From: Chlamydia pneumoniae TW-183
GTDB taxonomy: Bacteria > Chlamydiota > Chlamydiia > Chlamydiales > Chlamydiaceae
Length of the DNA: 64,000 nt
Reading direction: 5' to 3'
NCBI RefSeq assembly: GCF_000007205.1
Contig: NC_005043.1
Location: forward strand, 992,001-1,056,000
A program made the position numbers and the translations under genes. Position 1 is the first letter of the stretch. Each line of letters opens with the position of its first letter. Of this stretch, positions 20,782-32,310 are shown one piece after another. The notes under the pieces were generated by a model. The model was not told where the DNA came from. It saw nothing but the letters and a program-made list of their open reading frames with translations, and did no database searches.

Positions 20782-22158
20782 TTATATAGAAGCTGAGAAA
20801 CATTCTTTTTTAGATACCTTATTGAGAAAATAGTGATCGAAAGCTGTGGCAATGACTCTGACAAACAATTCTCCAAGAGGAGTTACTTTCAAAGAGCCAG
20901 GACTGTTATGGATGAGACCTGTAGTTTCCATACTTATCAAGCGATCACGACTTTCTATAAAATAAGTATCAAACTCATATCCAAAAAGGTTGAAAAACTC
21001 TTCCTTATTGATCGTAAACGTGCACATCAGCTTATGGATTGCCCATTTTCTAATCCGATCATCCTCGGTAAGAATTTTACTTTTCACAGTGGCAAATGTT
21101 CCTCGAAGCACCGTATTGTGATATTCCTCAAGGGTTTTTGCATTTTGTAGATAAATTCCACGAATGAAGCTTGTAGAAGTCATTCCTAACCCGAGCAGAT
21201 CTTCTTCTGGGGGTAGAGAATACCCCTGAAAGTTGCGGATTAGAGTTTTGTTTTTGAAAGCGAGGGTAAGAGGATCATGGGGAAGAGAGAAATGATCCAT
21301 ACCGATGGCCTGATATCCTGCTTTTGTAAGTAAATGCCGGGATTGAGAATAAATCGCGAATTTCTCTTCCATAGAAGGCATATCCGAAGCTTTCATGGCT
21401 TTTTGGTGCGGCTTGATCCATGGAACTGAGGCAAAAGAAAATAAAGCAAGACGATCTGGATACATCGCTAAGATATCTTGAATTGTTTTAGAAAAGGACT
21501 CCTTGGTTTGTTTGGGAAGACCATAAATTAAGTCTATATTGATACTTTGGAAGGCGAGTTCCTTAAATTTTTCGTATGCCTTTAAAGATTCCTCATGCGA
21601 TTGGCGTCGTCGTACAGCTTCTTGAACATCAGCTTGGGTATCTTGAACGCCTAAGCTAACCCTATTAAAACCTACGTTCTGAAAGAAATCTGCTTTTTCC
21701 ATGTCGTTTCTTAAAGAACGAGGATCCACTTCAATAGCAATTTCTTCAGCATGTGAAAGATCAAAAAGCTTATGGATGTGGTCAAAAAGCAGGGTAAACA
21801 ACTCCCTGGAGAGTCTGCTAGGGGTGCCTCCTCCAAAATGAATCCTGGATACCTGAGGCCGGAATCCTATGGTCTCAACGACAAGTTTCATCTCTTGGAT
21901 TAGGGTGTTGATATAAGCTTCTACAATATCTTCACGACGATTCAAAACAACAGAACAACCGCAATACAAACACATGGATTGGCAGAAGGGGATATGAAAA
22001 TAAAGAGAGAGAGGCTGAGGATTTTCTCTAATTCTTTGGAACGCTAGAAGAGCTGGAGCCGCATCGGAAGGTTCCCATTCTAAAGCTGTAGGGTAGCTTG
22101 TGTATCTGGGCGCGGGTTGATGAAGTCCTTCTAAGAATTTAAAGTTGACGTTGAACAT
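20782..22158 (-). CDS. hemN: Oxygen-independent coproporphyrinogen III oxidase HemN
   Basis: A 458-residue radical SAM enzyme. The cluster motif PFCQSMCLYCGC (CxxxCxxCxC, near residues 57-68) is the full HemN form, and the HFGGGTPSRL block near 107 binds SAM. The protein is full length for HemN (about 455), unlike the short HemW paralogs. It decarboxylates two propionates of coproporphyrinogen III without oxygen. The start overlaps the hemE end by 20 bases, which indicates coupling. Confidence 0.95.
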   Translation of the reverse strand: MFNVNFKFLEGLHQPAPRYTSYPTALEWEPSDAAPALLAFQRIRENPQPLSLYFHIPFCQSMCLYCGCSVVLNRREDIVEAYINTLIQEMKLVVETIGFRPQVSRIHFGGGTPSRLSRELFTLLFDHIHKLFDLSHAEEIAIEVDPRSLRNDMEKADFFQNVGFNRVSLGVQDTQADVQEAVRRRQSHEESLKAYEKFKELAFQSINIDLIYGLPKQTKESFSKTIQDILAMYPDRLALFSFASVPWIKPHQKAMKASDMPSMEEKFAIYSQSRHLLTKAGYQAIGMDHFSLPHDPLTLAFKNKTLIRNFQGYSLPPEEDLLGLGMTSTSFIRGIYLQNAKTLEEYHNTVLRGTFATVKSKILTEDDRIRKWAIHKLMCTFTINKEEFFNLFGYEFDTYFIESRDRLISMETTGLIHNSPGSLKVTPLGELFVRVIATAFDHYFLNKVSKKECFSASI

Positions 22159-23128
22159 AAGAAACTACCAATTGGACGTTTTCTAAAGGTGTTTCAGGAA
22201 GAATCCCATGTCCAGAATTAAAAATGAAGTTAGGATATGTTCTTAAAGGAACAAGGAAGGCTTCTACATAGTGTAATAATTTCTCTTGGGGCAATAAAAA
22301 TATTGCCGGATCCAAGTTTCCTTGTAGGGAGAGCATAAGATTTTTTTGTATGCGATGAAGGTCCACATGATAATCAGGATGGAGTGTATCGGCTTGCGTG
22401 GCTTGCAGAGTATAAAAATTTTCTTCAAAACAACGACAAAATAAACTCACAGGAATGGCCTGCTCTTTAAGTTTTGCTATCAGACGACGGTTTGGTTCAG
22501 TCACATAGCGTGTAAAGAGTGCTGAAGGGAGACGTAGACTCGAAGATTCAAAAAGCTGCACAGCAGCAGCTCCTGCATCCATTTGTGTTTTTAGATAAAT
22601 AGCAGTCCCTTCGATAATTGTAGAGATGAGCTGATCAAATTTTTCAGGATACACATAGAGAAAAGACATGGTCTTAGAAAAATCTTTGGAAGCACCTCCA
22701 TCAATTAAGTAGCAGGCGAGTGTGAAGGGAGATGCTGCAAAAACAATCAGCGGAACAGGAAGTTTTTGCTTAAGAGTTCGAATCGCGTCCAAAAGATAGC
22801 TAAAGATGGTTTGTGGATCGGAAGTGAAAGTGAAAGGTTGCTCTGGAGAAAATTGTATGCGCGGACCAGGAGCAAAGTCATAGGTCACAGCAAAACCATC
22901 CAAGATGGATAGGATATCAGCAAAGAGAATAGCAGCATCTACATGTAGCAACGAGGGCCCTAAAAGCGTAGCCTCTACAATAGCTTCAGTATTATGGAAA
23001 AAGGTTTTTAAAGATTGGGATCCTTTCAGCTCTTGGTATGGAGGCATGTACCTTCCTACCTGTCGTAATAGCCATATGGGAGGATGAGAGGCAGTTTGAG
23101 ATTTTAAAAGATCAAAAAAAGCAGACAT
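22139..23128 (-). CDS. hemE: Uroporphyrinogen decarboxylase
   Basis: A 329-residue protein with the family N-terminal signature PPIWLLRQVGRYMPPYQELK (near 16-35) that holds the substrate-binding Arg residues, and the FADILSILDGFAV block with the catalytic Asp near residue 70. The C-terminal FNSGHGILPETPLENV block is also typical. It removes four carboxyl groups from uroporphyrinogen III to give coproporphyrinogen III, the substrate of the next gene product. It begins 10 bases after mfd and is slightly shorter than E. coli HemE (354). Confidence 0.97.
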   Translation of the reverse strand: MSAFFDLLKSQTASHPPIWLLRQVGRYMPPYQELKGSQSLKTFFHNTEAIVEATLLGPSLLHVDAAILFADILSILDGFAVTYDFAPGPRIQFSPEQPFTFTSDPQTIFSYLLDAIRTLKQKLPVPLIVFAASPFTLACYLIDGGASKDFSKTMSFLYVYPEKFDQLISTIIEGTAIYLKTQMDAGAAAVQLFESSSLRLPSALFTRYVTEPNRRLIAKLKEQAIPVSLFCRCFEENFYTLQATQADTLHPDYHVDLHRIQKNLMLSLQGNLDPAIFLLPQEKLLHYVEAFLVPLRTYPNFIFNSGHGILPETPLENVQLVVSYVQRQL

Positions 23129-23138
23129 AGAGTCCCAA

Positions 23139-26100
23139 TTATGAAGCGTTGATTAAGAAGCCCCTTTCTATGGACTCAATGACTTCTTTGACTAGAAGTT
23201 CAGGAGTTGGAGATAGAGCATAGGGCAAGGTTTTCTTTGTCTGTTCAGATTTGCTAAGGCATTTTTGCACATATAAAGCATTCGCAGTTCCCTTAATGCT
23301 AGAAATGCCATGCTGCAAAGCAAATAGGCGTATTTCAGCAAGGGCAAAAAGCCAGCAGATCTCTTGAGGTAATGGGCCAAAGCGATCTCGCATTTCTTCT
23401 TGTATTGCGGTAAGCTCTTCAGAGCTTTCAGCATTACCAATCTTTTGGTAAAACTCAATGCGCATCGATCCAGTTTCGATGTAAGTATCAGGAATACGCG
23501 AATTGTAAGGAAATTCTATTTTCACATCGTCGTTGAAAAGTAGGGGGGACGTGTGTTTTTTTAAAGCTGAAACAGCTTTTTTTAGTAATTTGCAATACAA
23601 ATTAAACCCTATAGTTCCGATATGTCCCGACTGATCGGTTCCTAGAATATTCCCTGCACCGCGGATTTCTAAATCATGGAGGGCAATCTTCATTCCCCCT
23701 CCATATTCCTGCTTATTTAAAGCAGCGAGTCGCTTCGCTGCTGGCCCAGACAACCTGTCTAAGTGAGGAACTAGAAAATAACAATAGGCCTTTTTATTCC
23801 ATCGCCCGACACGTCCCTTCATTTGATATAAATCCGCCATTCCAAACTTATCGGCATGATCTATCAAAATGGTATTGGCGTTTGGAATATCAATCCCGTT
23901 TTCTATCAGTGCAGTAGCAACGAGGATGTCGGTTTTCTGATTTTTGAATTTCGTAAAGATATTAGAGAGGTCCTCAGCTCCCATTTGACCATGAGCTACG
24001 CCAATACGAGCCTCAGGAATCAGATTGCGAATGGTCTCAGCAAGAGTATAGATGCTCTCAATCCGATTATGAATGACATAGGCTTGTCCTCCTCGAAGGA
24101 GCTCGTGCCTTAAAGCCGCTGTCAATGTTTCTGTATTATGCTCCATGACAAAAGTACTTACAGGCAACCTATCCAAGGGAGGCATGGCAATCACAGATAG
24201 ATCACGAGCTCCTGATAGAGACATGTGCAATGTCCTTGGGATGGGAGTCGCAGATACTGTAAGACAGTCAATCATGGGATAGCGCTCCTTCAGATTGTCC
24301 TTAACTTTAACTCCAAAGCGTTGTTCTTCATCAATAATTAATAAACCAGGGTTCTTAAACTCTAGGCTTTTGTTAATGAGTTTGTGAGTTCCAATGATAA
24401 TGTCAATTTGTCCTGAAGCTACTTGCTCACAGATGAGTTTTTGCACTTTGGCTTGGGAGAAACGTGAAAGCACAGCAATTTCGATCGGCAATCCCGCCAT
24501 TCTTTCTTTAAAAGTTTCATAGTGCTGAGTTGCTAAAATCGTTGTGGGAACCATAACAATGACTTGTCGATGGCCATCGCAAACAGCCTTGACAGCAGCC
24601 CGCATGATGACTTCAGTTTTCCCAAAGCCAGCATCTCCGCAAATTAATCTATCCATGAGTTTTGGAGACATCATGTCATTGTAAATCTGATCAATAGTCT
24701 TTAACTGATCGGGGGTTTCTTCATAGGGAAACGTTTCCGCAAACTTGATTACGGACTCTCCGTGAGGAGGGTACACAAAAGCAGGAGTTGTCGAACGTTG
24801 TGCTTCTAACTGTAAGAGCTTCTCTGCGTAGACAATCAAAGATTTTTCAGTAAGATCTCTAGAGCGCTTCCATTTCGAACTATTTAAATGATGGAGATCG
24901 GCAGCTTTATCAGAAGTCCCAACATACCGAGAGATCAGATAGGCTTGGTTCGAAGGAACATAAAGCCGAGCTTTATCTGCATATTCTAAAACAAGATAAT
25001 CCGTTTCAATATTCAGATGGTTCGGTTTTTTTTCTATTCCTAGGAATTTTCCAATTCCATTATGAATATGGACAACAGTCTCTCCTGGAATCGGAACAAA
25101 AACTTCTTCAGTAGTCACTGAAAAGTGAGTGCGTTGTTTTTGCCTACGCAATACTTTTGTAGAAGCAAACTCGGATAGGGAAATCGCTGCAAAGGCTTCG
25201 TTTACTAATGCAAAGCTGGAAGTTAGATTCCCTGTTTTTTCATAGATTTCCACATCCCCACGAGCTACAGTCTCTGCTAGAGCACGGGCCTCTTTTAAAG
25301 ATTTCGTTTTTGTGCTGTAGATGGCTAATTTTAAGGGCTTTCCATGAGGAGGCATATATTCTTGAAGATGCTGTAGGAAAGCAAGTAGGGGATTCTCATC
25401 GTTCTGAATAATTTGCTCAGGATACAGTATAGGAATCGCTTGGCGACTCGCTTCCATGTTTCGGTGAAATGCTTCGATGATGACGCGGTTTTCCTTGAGA
25501 TTCTTGACGTTAGGAAACGGAGTCTCCGAGAAATAAACTTGATTAGACGTTGAAATGCGATCGTAGAGAGTGCCAATAGAGAAAAATCTATCTGGAAGGG
25601 ACGAAAGTGTTCCAGAAATATCCGCAAAGTCATCTTCTAGAATTTCTAAGTTATCAAAGAGATAGAGAGGAGGGGTGCTGAAATAGTCTAATAGTGAATG
25701 AGAATAGTTTCCTCCAGAGGCCTCTTCTGTGTACGCTGGAGAGATAGAAATTTTAGAGACTTTTCCTGTCGATAGCTGATCCGAAGGATTGTAAGATCTG
25801 ATAGAAATGATCTTCTCTCCCCAAAATTCTATCCTAAAAGGCTCTGGCGAGGATAACGGGAAAATATCAACAATTCCTCCGCGACAAGAAAATTCTCCCT
25901 TTTCGCTAGTTAGCATGACCTGAGAATATCCTAAACTTTTACAGAGTTCCGTAGTTGCTTCTGGATCTAAGACATCTCCAACTGCGAGATCAAGATGTTG
26001 TTGACTTGTAGCTTGTGGAGAACGGGTTTTTTCTAAAAGAGCTTTTAATGTAGTGACACAGAATATAGGAGCCCTGTGCTGATTCAAGCTGTAAAGAAGA

Positions 26101-26396
26101 TGATCTCGCTTCCCCACAGCATCTATGTTCACTAATTTTGGAGAGAGATCAATTTCAGAAGAGGGAAATTCTACAGGAGCTTGGTCTAAAAAGGTCCTTA
26201 AATTTTCAAAGAGATCATCAAGACGTGCGGGTGTCGTAATCATAATTACAGAAGCACGACAGTCATGAAACATCTTTGCTGCAAGGAATGCCGTGGCTCC
26301 TGGATGAATATTTTCTAATAGTAAAGGAAGTGTTTCCTCTTTGAATTCTTTGGAAATAGAAAAATCTAAATTAACTGGGTTGAAATCCATTGCCAT
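23139..26396 (-). CDS. mfd: Transcription-repair coupling factor Mfd
   Basis: A 1085-residue protein. The N-terminal third is a UvrB-like module without a working Walker A; the RNA polymerase-interacting (CarD-like) domain is near 430-490 ([20 protein letters not shown]). The RecG-like translocase follows with Walker [11 protein letters not shown] near 588, DEEQRFGV near 688, SATPIPRTL near 715 and the GRVGRW motif near 860; a TRCF C-terminal domain closes the protein. Mfd removes stalled RNA polymerase and recruits UvrA. The gene overlaps alaS by 31 bases. Confidence 0.97.
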   Translation of the reverse strand: MAMDFNPVNLDFSISKEFKEETLPLLLENIHPGATAFLAAKMFHDCRASVIMITTPARLDDLFENLRTFLDQAPVEFPSSEIDLSPKLVNIDAVGKRDHLLYSLNQHRAPIFCVTTLKALLEKTRSPQATSQQHLDLAVGDVLDPEATTELCKSLGYSQVMLTSEKGEFSCRGGIVDIFPLSSPEPFRIEFWGEKIISIRSYNPSDQLSTGKVSKISISPAYTEEASGGNYSHSLLDYFSTPPLYLFDNLEILEDDFADISGTLSSLPDRFFSIGTLYDRISTSNQVYFSETPFPNVKNLKENRVIIEAFHRNMEASRQAIPILYPEQIIQNDENPLLAFLQHLQEYMPPHGKPLKLAIYSTKTKSLKEARALAETVARGDVEIYEKTGNLTSSFALVNEAFAAISLSEFASTKVLRRQKQRTHFSVTTEEVFVPIPGETVVHIHNGIGKFLGIEKKPNHLNIETDYLVLEYADKARLYVPSNQAYLISRYVGTSDKAADLHHLNSSKWKRSRDLTEKSLIVYAEKLLQLEAQRSTTPAFVYPPHGESVIKFAETFPYEETPDQLKTIDQIYNDMMSPKLMDRLICGDAGFGKTEVIMRAAVKAVCDGHRQVIVMVPTTILATQHYETFKERMAGLPIEIAVLSRFSQAKVQKLICEQVASGQIDIIIGTHKLINKSLEFKNPGLLIIDEEQRFGVKVKDNLKERYPMIDCLTVSATPIPRTLHMSLSGARDLSVIAMPPLDRLPVSTFVMEHNTETLTAALRHELLRGGQAYVIHNRIESIYTLAETIRNLIPEARIGVAHGQMGAEDLSNIFTKFKNQKTDILVATALIENGIDIPNANTILIDHADKFGMADLYQMKGRVGRWNKKAYCYFLVPHLDRLSGPAAKRLAALNKQEYGGGMKIALHDLEIRGAGNILGTDQSGHIGTIGFNLYCKLLKKAVSALKKHTSPLLFNDDVKIEFPYNSRIPDTYIETGSMRIEFYQKIGNAESSEELTAIQEEMRDRFGPLPQEICWLFALAEIRLFALQHGISSIKGTANALYVQKCLSKSEQTKKTLPYALSPTPELLVKEVIESIERGFLINAS

Positions 26397-28984
26397 AAAG
26401 TTTCATTTAATACTTCTGTTGCTGGGAGAGCGGGAGCACTACCTTGGGCCGATTGATCTTTTCCTCCCCAGCGACCACCGCAAGGAGTAAGAACAGCTTT
26501 CAATAAATCCTGAGCATGGACGCCTTGTGTGATAAGGTCGTCAGAGACTCGAGATAGTACAATATATTTCCCATTTTTCTCTGTTGTCCACAGAGAAATT
26601 AGTTTTTCTGGAATCCTTTGATGCAAACATTGTGCGTACTGCTGCAAACGGTGGTTCTCATGTTCTGCGAGATGATGCACGAGGCAAGTGATTCCTTGAC
26701 GTTGATGACAATTGTGGATTAACTTGTCTAATTTTGTCTGAATCAGACTGTTTTCTAACTCATTTAACCGTTTGTCTTGTTGTTTGCGCTCATCTAAAGT
26801 TGCAGTTAGCCTGGAGACAATCTGATCCCTAGGGACTTGTAATAGCGTAGCAATCTCTTCTAATACTTCGCTTTGTTGGTGTACTGTAGCTTCGGCTTTT
26901 TCTCCAGTGACCGCCTCAATACGGCGGATGCCCATGGCCACAGCATGTTCTTTGGTAATCCGGAAGAATCCGATATCCCCAGTAGCTTCCGCATGCGTGC
27001 CTCCACAAAGTTCATGAGAGTGCCCTGCAGAAACTACACGAACCACATCGCTATACTTATCCCCGAAGAATTGCTTGATTTCTGATGAGTTCATCACATC
27101 AGAATAGAGAGCTTCACGAATATCTACAGGCTCATTCTCCCGGATACTTTCATTGACTAGAGTCTCAATACAAAGAAGATCTTCAGGTGAAATTGCCTGG
27201 GGGTGAGTAAAGTCTAAACGAATTTTTGTATCGTCAACATAGGAGCCTGCTTGACGGATGTGATCACCCAAAGTGATTTCTAAAGCTTTGTGTAATAGGT
27301 GGCAGGCAGTGTGATTGTTGGCAATCCTCTTTCTACGATAACGATTTACCTGAGCAGTCACTGCAGCTTCTACAGTCAGACTTCCTTGGGAAATTCTTCC
27401 ATGATGTACGATTAACCCGGCTTTTGGAGATGTCGTATGGGTAACAATAAAGGTCCCCTCACTACAAAAGATCTCCCCAGAATCTCCAACTTGTCCCCCT
27501 TTTTCTGCATAAAAAGGAGAAACTTTTAATACAATAGCACCCTCTTGCTTCTCTTGAAGCGAAGAAACTATGTGATCTTTAGAAATGATAGCTTCGATGA
27601 ACGTATCACAAGAGAGATGATCATACCCTATAAATTCTGAAGTTAAATGTAGTTCATTGTAGATAGATTCCGAAGTCCCTTGGGATTGAACTACGTTTTT
27701 TCTAGAACGTTCTTTAGCTTCTTGCTCTAACTTATGGAAGGTATCCATGTCGACACTATAGTCGTAATCTTTAGCTAACAAAGAAATCTCATCAATGGGC
27801 ATGCCATAGGTATCTTTGAGCTTGAAAGCATCTTCACCTGAAATGCAAGAGGAGGAAGAAGAACTTTTCAAAACTTGCTGTAGAAGGTTTCCTCCACGGT
27901 CAAGAGTTTTAAAGAAACTTTCTTCTTCTAAAGTGAGTACTTTTTGAATTTGGGATAGCGAATTCTTTAATTCAGGGTAGGCCTCTCCCATAGCATCTGC
28001 TAATGAGGGAACAATTTCTGCTAAGAAGGGATTGCGAAACCCTAAACGCCGTCCATAGTTTACGGATCGTCTCAAAATTTTTCTTAGAACATAGCCTCGC
28101 TCAGTGTTTCCTGGAAGGAGACCATCAGCGATAGCAAAAGATAAAGAACGTACATGATCCGCAATTACCCGGAAAGCTGCACCACTATCATCGGGATGAT
28201 AGACTTTCCCAGAGAGCTGCTCAGTCTTTGCAATCAGCTCGCGCAACACATCCGCTTCAAAAACAGTGTGCGTCCCAGCAATTAAAGAGACAAGTCTCTC
28301 TAGACCAGCTCCTGTATCCACATGTTTATTAGGTAAAGCAAGTAAAGAGCCTTCGCTGGTACGATTGAATTCCATGAAGACTAAATTCCAATATTCTAAG
28401 AAACGCTCTCCATCAGTATCGTCAAGGGGAGAAGAGGCGTTTCCAAAACTGGGGCCACGATCAAAGAGGAGCTCGGAACAATAGCCACAGGGGCCTGTGT
28501 TTGCCATGCTCCAGAAGTTGTCTTTGTCTGTAAGACGGAAAATACGATCTGTAGGAAGATATGCTTCCCAAAGAGCAAATGCTTCATCGTCTTTTTCATG
28601 TACGGTAGCGTAAATCCCTTCGGGATTAAAATTAAAAACAGATAAAGAGACTTCCCAAGCAAAGGCAATCGCCTCTGCTTTAAAGTAGTCTCCGAAAGAA
28701 AAATTCCCTAACATCTCGAAGAAGGTGAGGTGCCTTGAAGTATGACCCACATTATCTAGGTCGTTGTGTTTCCCTCCAGCTCGAATACATTTCTGCGATG
28801 TTGTGGCTCGAGAGTAGCTCACCTTCTCTTTATTTAGGAAAATATCCTTAAACTGATTCATTCCTGCATTCGTAAAAAGGATCGAGGGATCATTGTGAGG
28901 AAATACTGGAGAAGAGGGAAGAATGGTATGGTGGCGGTTAGCATAGAATTTTAAAAAATTGGAGCGAATAGTATTGCTTAACAT
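26366..28984 (-). CDS. alaS: Alanyl-tRNA synthetase
   Basis: An 872-residue class II synthetase. It has the N-terminal [22 protein letters not shown] motif region, the [14 protein letters not shown] block near 162 and the GAGLERL motif 3 region near 226. The editing domain has the zinc-type [12 protein letters not shown] motif near 560 and the CGGTH motif near 662, and the C-terminal C-Ala domain holds [13 protein letters not shown] near 840. It charges tRNA-Ala. It is the first gene of the minus-strand alaS-mfd-hemE-hemN-hemG run and is divergent from transketolase. Confidence 0.98.
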   Translation of the reverse strand: MLSNTIRSNFLKFYANRHHTILPSSPVFPHNDPSILFTNAGMNQFKDIFLNKEKVSYSRATTSQKCIRAGGKHNDLDNVGHTSRHLTFFEMLGNFSFGDYFKAEAIAFAWEVSLSVFNFNPEGIYATVHEKDDEAFALWEAYLPTDRIFRLTDKDNFWSMANTGPCGYCSELLFDRGPSFGNASSPLDDTDGERFLEYWNLVFMEFNRTSEGSLLALPNKHVDTGAGLERLVSLIAGTHTVFEADVLRELIAKTEQLSGKVYHPDDSGAAFRVIADHVRSLSFAIADGLLPGNTERGYVLRKILRRSVNYGRRLGFRNPFLAEIVPSLADAMGEAYPELKNSLSQIQKVLTLEEESFFKTLDRGGNLLQQVLKSSSSSSCISGEDAFKLKDTYGMPIDEISLLAKDYDYSVDMDTFHKLEQEAKERSRKNVVQSQGTSESIYNELHLTSEFIGYDHLSCDTFIEAIISKDHIVSSLQEKQEGAIVLKVSPFYAEKGGQVGDSGEIFCSEGTFIVTHTTSPKAGLIVHHGRISQGSLTVEAAVTAQVNRYRRKRIANNHTACHLLHKALEITLGDHIRQAGSYVDDTKIRLDFTHPQAISPEDLLCIETLVNESIRENEPVDIREALYSDVMNSSEIKQFFGDKYSDVVRVVSAGHSHELCGGTHAEATGDIGFFRITKEHAVAMGIRRIEAVTGEKAEATVHQQSEVLEEIATLLQVPRDQIVSRLTATLDERKQQDKRLNELENSLIQTKLDKLIHNCHQRQGITCLVHHLAEHENHRLQQYAQCLHQRIPEKLISLWTTEKNGKYIVLSRVSDDLITQGVHAQDLLKAVLTPCGGRWGGKDQSAQGSAPALPATEVLNETLWQWISTQLI

Positions 28985-29216
28985 GAAAAAGAACTCTCAA
29001 CGGCAGCGGTTTTGCAGATTCCTTGCCATTATAGGAGAGTTCTTTATTTTCGTCTCTATCCCTAATTTTTAGTTAAAAAACTTTCCTGTTTATTATTGAG
29101 ATTTGATCGAAAATTCATTTGTTTTTGAAAGAATTACAAGGTAAGAGTTCCTTGCTTTTTGCTTGGGGATTTCCTATAGTTGCTGCTTTTACATAGAAGG
29201 TCTCCAGGGTTTACTT

Positions 29217-31214
29217 ATGATCAATAAAGAATTAGATATTGGTATTTTAGGAAAAATTGCTGGGGCTATTAAACAAATTAGTATTGAATCCATCCAAAAG
29301 GCCTCTTCTGGTCATCCAGGACTTCCCCTAGGATGCGCAGAACTTGCTGCCTATTTATATGGTTATGTCCTGCGGCAAAATCCACGTGATCCCCATTGGA
29401 TTAATAGGGATCGGTTTGTCTTGTCAGCAGGTCATGGATCTGTTCTTCTCTATTCTTGTTTGCATCTTGCCGGATTTGATGTTTCCTTAGAGGATCTTCA
29501 GGAATTTCGCCAGCTTCACTCCCGAACTCCCGGGCATCCCGAGTACGGCGAAACTGTGGGAGTCGAAGCAACGACAGGTCCTCTGGGACAGGGATTAGGC
29601 AATGCTGTCGGCATGGCGCTCTCTATGAAGATGTTGGAATCCCGATTCAATCGCCCAGGACATGAGATTTTTAACGGAAAAATCTATTGTTTGGCAGGGG
29701 ATGGCTGTTTTATGGAGGGAGTCAGCCACGAAGTTTGTAGCTTTGCAGGCTCTTTAAATTTAAATAATCTTGTGGTCATCTATGACTACAATAATGTTGT
29801 TCTCGATGGATATCTTAATGAAATTAGTGTTGAGGATACAAAAAAACGTTTTGAAGCCTATGGCTGGGATGTATATGAAATTGATGGGTATGATTTTACC
29901 CATATTCATGAGACATTCTCGAGCATCAAACGGGGGCAGGAACGTCCTGTATTAGTGATTGCACATACAATTATTGGTCATGGTTCGCCTAAGGAAGGGA
30001 CAAATAAGGCTCATGGTTCTCCTTTAGGAGTCGAAGGGACTCATGAAACAAAACAGTTTTGGCATCTCCCTGAAGAAAAGTTTTTTGTCCCTCCTGCAGT
30101 AAAGAACTTCTTTGCTCATAAAATACAAGAAGATCGAAAAGCACAGGAGCAATGGCTGGATGAAGTTCGTGTTTGGTCAAAACAGTTCCCAGAATTACAC
30201 GAAGAATTCGTTGCGTTGACCTCTCATAAGTTACCTAAAAACTTAGAATCCTTGGTGCAGAGTGTAGAAATGCCAGACTCTATAGCTGGCCGGGCTGCTT
30301 CAAATAAACTGATCCAAGTATTAGTACAGCACATTCCTTATTTGATTGGAGGGTCCGCAGATCTTTCAAGCTCAGATGGAACTTGGATTGCGAATGAGAA
30401 AGTCATCCATACGTATGACTTCTCTGGAAGGAACATTAAATACGGCGTTCGTGAGTTTGGTATGGCCACAATCATGAATGGTTTAGCTTATAGCCAGGTA
30501 TTTCGTCCTTTTGGTGGAACATTTTTAGTTTTTTCTGACTATATGCGTAATGCAATTCGCTTGGCCGCATTATCTAAATTACCAGTCATCTATCAATTTA
30601 CCCATGATTCTATATTTGTTGGAGAAGATGGACCTACGCATCAGCCTGTGGAACAATTGATGTCTTTGCGCGCGATCCCTGGATTGTATGTAATACGTCC
30701 TGCCGATGCTAATGAAGTTAGAGGAGCGTGGATTGCAGGATTAAAGCACACAGGTCCTACAGTCATTGTCTTGTCGCGACAAGCATTGCCCACACTGCCT
30801 GCTGCGCATCGGCCTTTTAAAGATGGTGTAGGTCGTGGTGCTTATATTGTCTTAAAAGAGTCAGGAGAAAAACCAGACTATACTCTCTTCGCTACAGGGT
30901 CAGAAGTTTCTTTAGCTCTTTCTGTAGCTAAAGAACTCGAACACTTGGATAAGCAAGTGCGTGTAGTTTCTTTCCCTTGTTGGGAGCTTTTTGAAGCTCA
31001 AGATGTGGACTACAAACAGAGTATTGTAGGCGGAGATCTTGGAATTCGTGTCTCTATAGAAGCAGGATCTGCTTTGGGGTGGTATAAGTATATCGGATCT
31101 GAAGGTTTAGCTATCGCTATGGATAGATTCGGATACTCAGGAGCTTCTGATGATGTATCAGAAGAATGTGGCTTTACTACAGAGCAAATCCTTCAGAGGA
31201 TTCTCTCTCAATAG
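29217..31214 (+). CDS. tktB: Transketolase
   Basis: A 665-residue thiamine diphosphate enzyme. GHPGLPLGCAELAAYLYG (near 31) and RFVLSAGHGS begin the cofactor domain; the TPP motif runs from GDGCFMEGVSHE (near 160) to NNVVLDG; the pyrimidine-domain Glu lies in YGVREFGMATIMNGL (near 413). It moves two-carbon units between sugar phosphates in the non-oxidative pentose phosphate pathway. The frame is open from a TTG at 29163, but the ATG at 29217 fits family starts better (MINKELDIGILGKIA) and has AGAAGG about 14 bases upstream, so I use it. It overlaps the convergent amn end by 7 bases. Confidence 0.95.
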   Translation: MINKELDIGILGKIAGAIKQISIESIQKASSGHPGLPLGCAELAAYLYGYVLRQNPRDPHWINRDRFVLSAGHGSVLLYSCLHLAGFDVSLEDLQEFRQLHSRTPGHPEYGETVGVEATTGPLGQGLGNAVGMALSMKMLESRFNRPGHEIFNGKIYCLAGDGCFMEGVSHEVCSFAGSLNLNNLVVIYDYNNVVLDGYLNEISVEDTKKRFEAYGWDVYEIDGYDFTHIHETFSSIKRGQERPVLVIAHTIIGHGSPKEGTNKAHGSPLGVEGTHETKQFWHLPEEKFFVPPAVKNFFAHKIQEDRKAQEQWLDEVRVWSKQFPELHEEFVALTSHKLPKNLESLVQSVEMPDSIAGRAASNKLIQVLVQHIPYLIGGSADLSSSDGTWIANEKVIHTYDFSGRNIKYGVREFGMATIMNGLAYSQVFRPFGGTFLVFSDYMRNAIRLAALSKLPVIYQFTHDSIFVGEDGPTHQPVEQLMSLRAIPGLYVIRPADANEVRGAWIAGLKHTGPTVIVLSRQALPTLPAAHRPFKDGVGRGAYIVLKESGEKPDYTLFATGSEVSLALSVAKELEHLDKQVRVVSFPCWELFEAQDVDYKQSIVGGDLGIRVSIEAGSALGWYKYIGSEGLAIAMDRFGYSGASDDVSEECGFTTEQILQRILSQ

Positions 31215-32089
31215 TCACTGTCGGAAGTTTCAGAGCCGCTAGCCATAGTGTCATCGGCTTCTCCAACTTCCATATGAGGTAATCCTCGATACTGTTGATC
31301 CTTCTTATGGTCAGAAGCTGCTCGTTTTAGCATGACTTTTTCAAGGTTCTCTATGACTTCTTGTCCTGTTAAGATGTGGTCTTCCGTATAAGTATTAAAG
31401 ATGAAGTTCCCACTGGACTTCGTTTTGATTCCCTCCTTCCTTAAGGGAAGATCTGAAATCAATAATAACGCTCCAATGGGCAGGTTTCTACGGTATCCGG
31501 CAGCAAAAAGTGTCGCACACTCCATTTCAGCGGATTGAGCTTTGGTTTCGTACAGTTTTTTTCTAAATTTTTTGTTAAATTCCCAAAAGCGAATGTTGGT
31601 CGTGTGGGTAATGCCAATATGGTAGTTTGCCTTCTTATCTTCTAAAACTTCAGTTGTTGCTTTCTGTACAACAAAATTTGCAAGAGCCGGAACTTCAGGA
31701 GGGAAATAGGCGTCTGAAGTACCCTCTCCACGTATGCTAGCTACGGGGACAAAGTAATCTCCAACCTGATAATGAGAGCGTAAGCCCCCACACATTCCTA
31801 ACATAAGCGCTGCTTTGAGATCAGGAAGAAATGAACATAAGTCTATAGTTAATGCAGCTCCTGGAGACCCTAGTTTAAAATCTAAAATTGAAGTTTTAAG
31901 ATGAGGAGCATGGGCAGCAGAAAACATAGAACCCTCAAAGACGGGCACCCCATGAAGTTTTGCAAAGGTTTGGATATAGTAAGAGAAGTTCGTGAGTAAG
32001 AGATAAGGACAAAATTGCTTTACGCTAGAGCCAGAATAACGTTCTAACATATCTTGAGCAATCCTGGATTCAGAAGTATGTTTGGACAC
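31208..32089 (-). CDS. amn: AMP nucleosidase family protein, short form
   Basis: A 293-residue purine phosphorylase-fold protein matching the C-terminal catalytic domain of AMP nucleosidase. Visible blocks are LMLGMCGGLRSHYQVGDYFVP (near 95-115), AEMECATLFAAGYR (near 187) and LLISDLPLRKEGIK. E. coli Amn has about 484 residues; the regulatory N-terminal half is absent here. Amn splits AMP into adenine and ribose 5-phosphate. Given mqnC in the same window, a futalosine-type nucleosidase role is an alternative, but I cannot show it. The tail (EADDTMASGSETSDSDY) is acidic and Ser-rich. It overlaps transketolase tail-to-tail by 7 bases. Confidence 0.85.
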   Translation of the reverse strand: MSKHTSESRIAQDMLERYSGSSVKQFCPYLLLTNFSYYIQTFAKLHGVPVFEGSMFSAAHAPHLKTSILDFKLGSPGAALTIDLCSFLPDLKAALMLGMCGGLRSHYQVGDYFVPVASIRGEGTSDAYFPPEVPALANFVVQKATTEVLEDKKANYHIGITHTTNIRFWEFNKKFRKKLYETKAQSAEMECATLFAAGYRRNLPIGALLLISDLPLRKEGIKTKSSGNFIFNTYTEDHILTGQEVIENLEKVMLKRAASDHKKDQQYRGLPHMEVGEADDTMASGSETSDSDY

Positions 32090-32310
32090 ACGCTCTCCTT
32101 TGTAATGTTTTCTTCTCAGATTCTTAGCATTCTTATCGTTTCTCGGTCATTAAAAAAATCCTAGAAATCAAAAGATAGAATTCTGATAAGGGACAGCTGC
32201 AATCATTTACATAGAAGGAGAGTCCTTCGATTCCTGATGTACATTCTTCTGGACAAAGGAGAAAAAGCTCGATAACATAAATCGAAGAAAATTAAGAAAT
32301 AGATTGCTTT

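Noticed and set aside
29163-29216. TTG start adding 18 residues to transketolase
   Set aside because: The added residues (GISYSCCFYIEG) do not look like transketolase and the ATG at 29217 fits the family.
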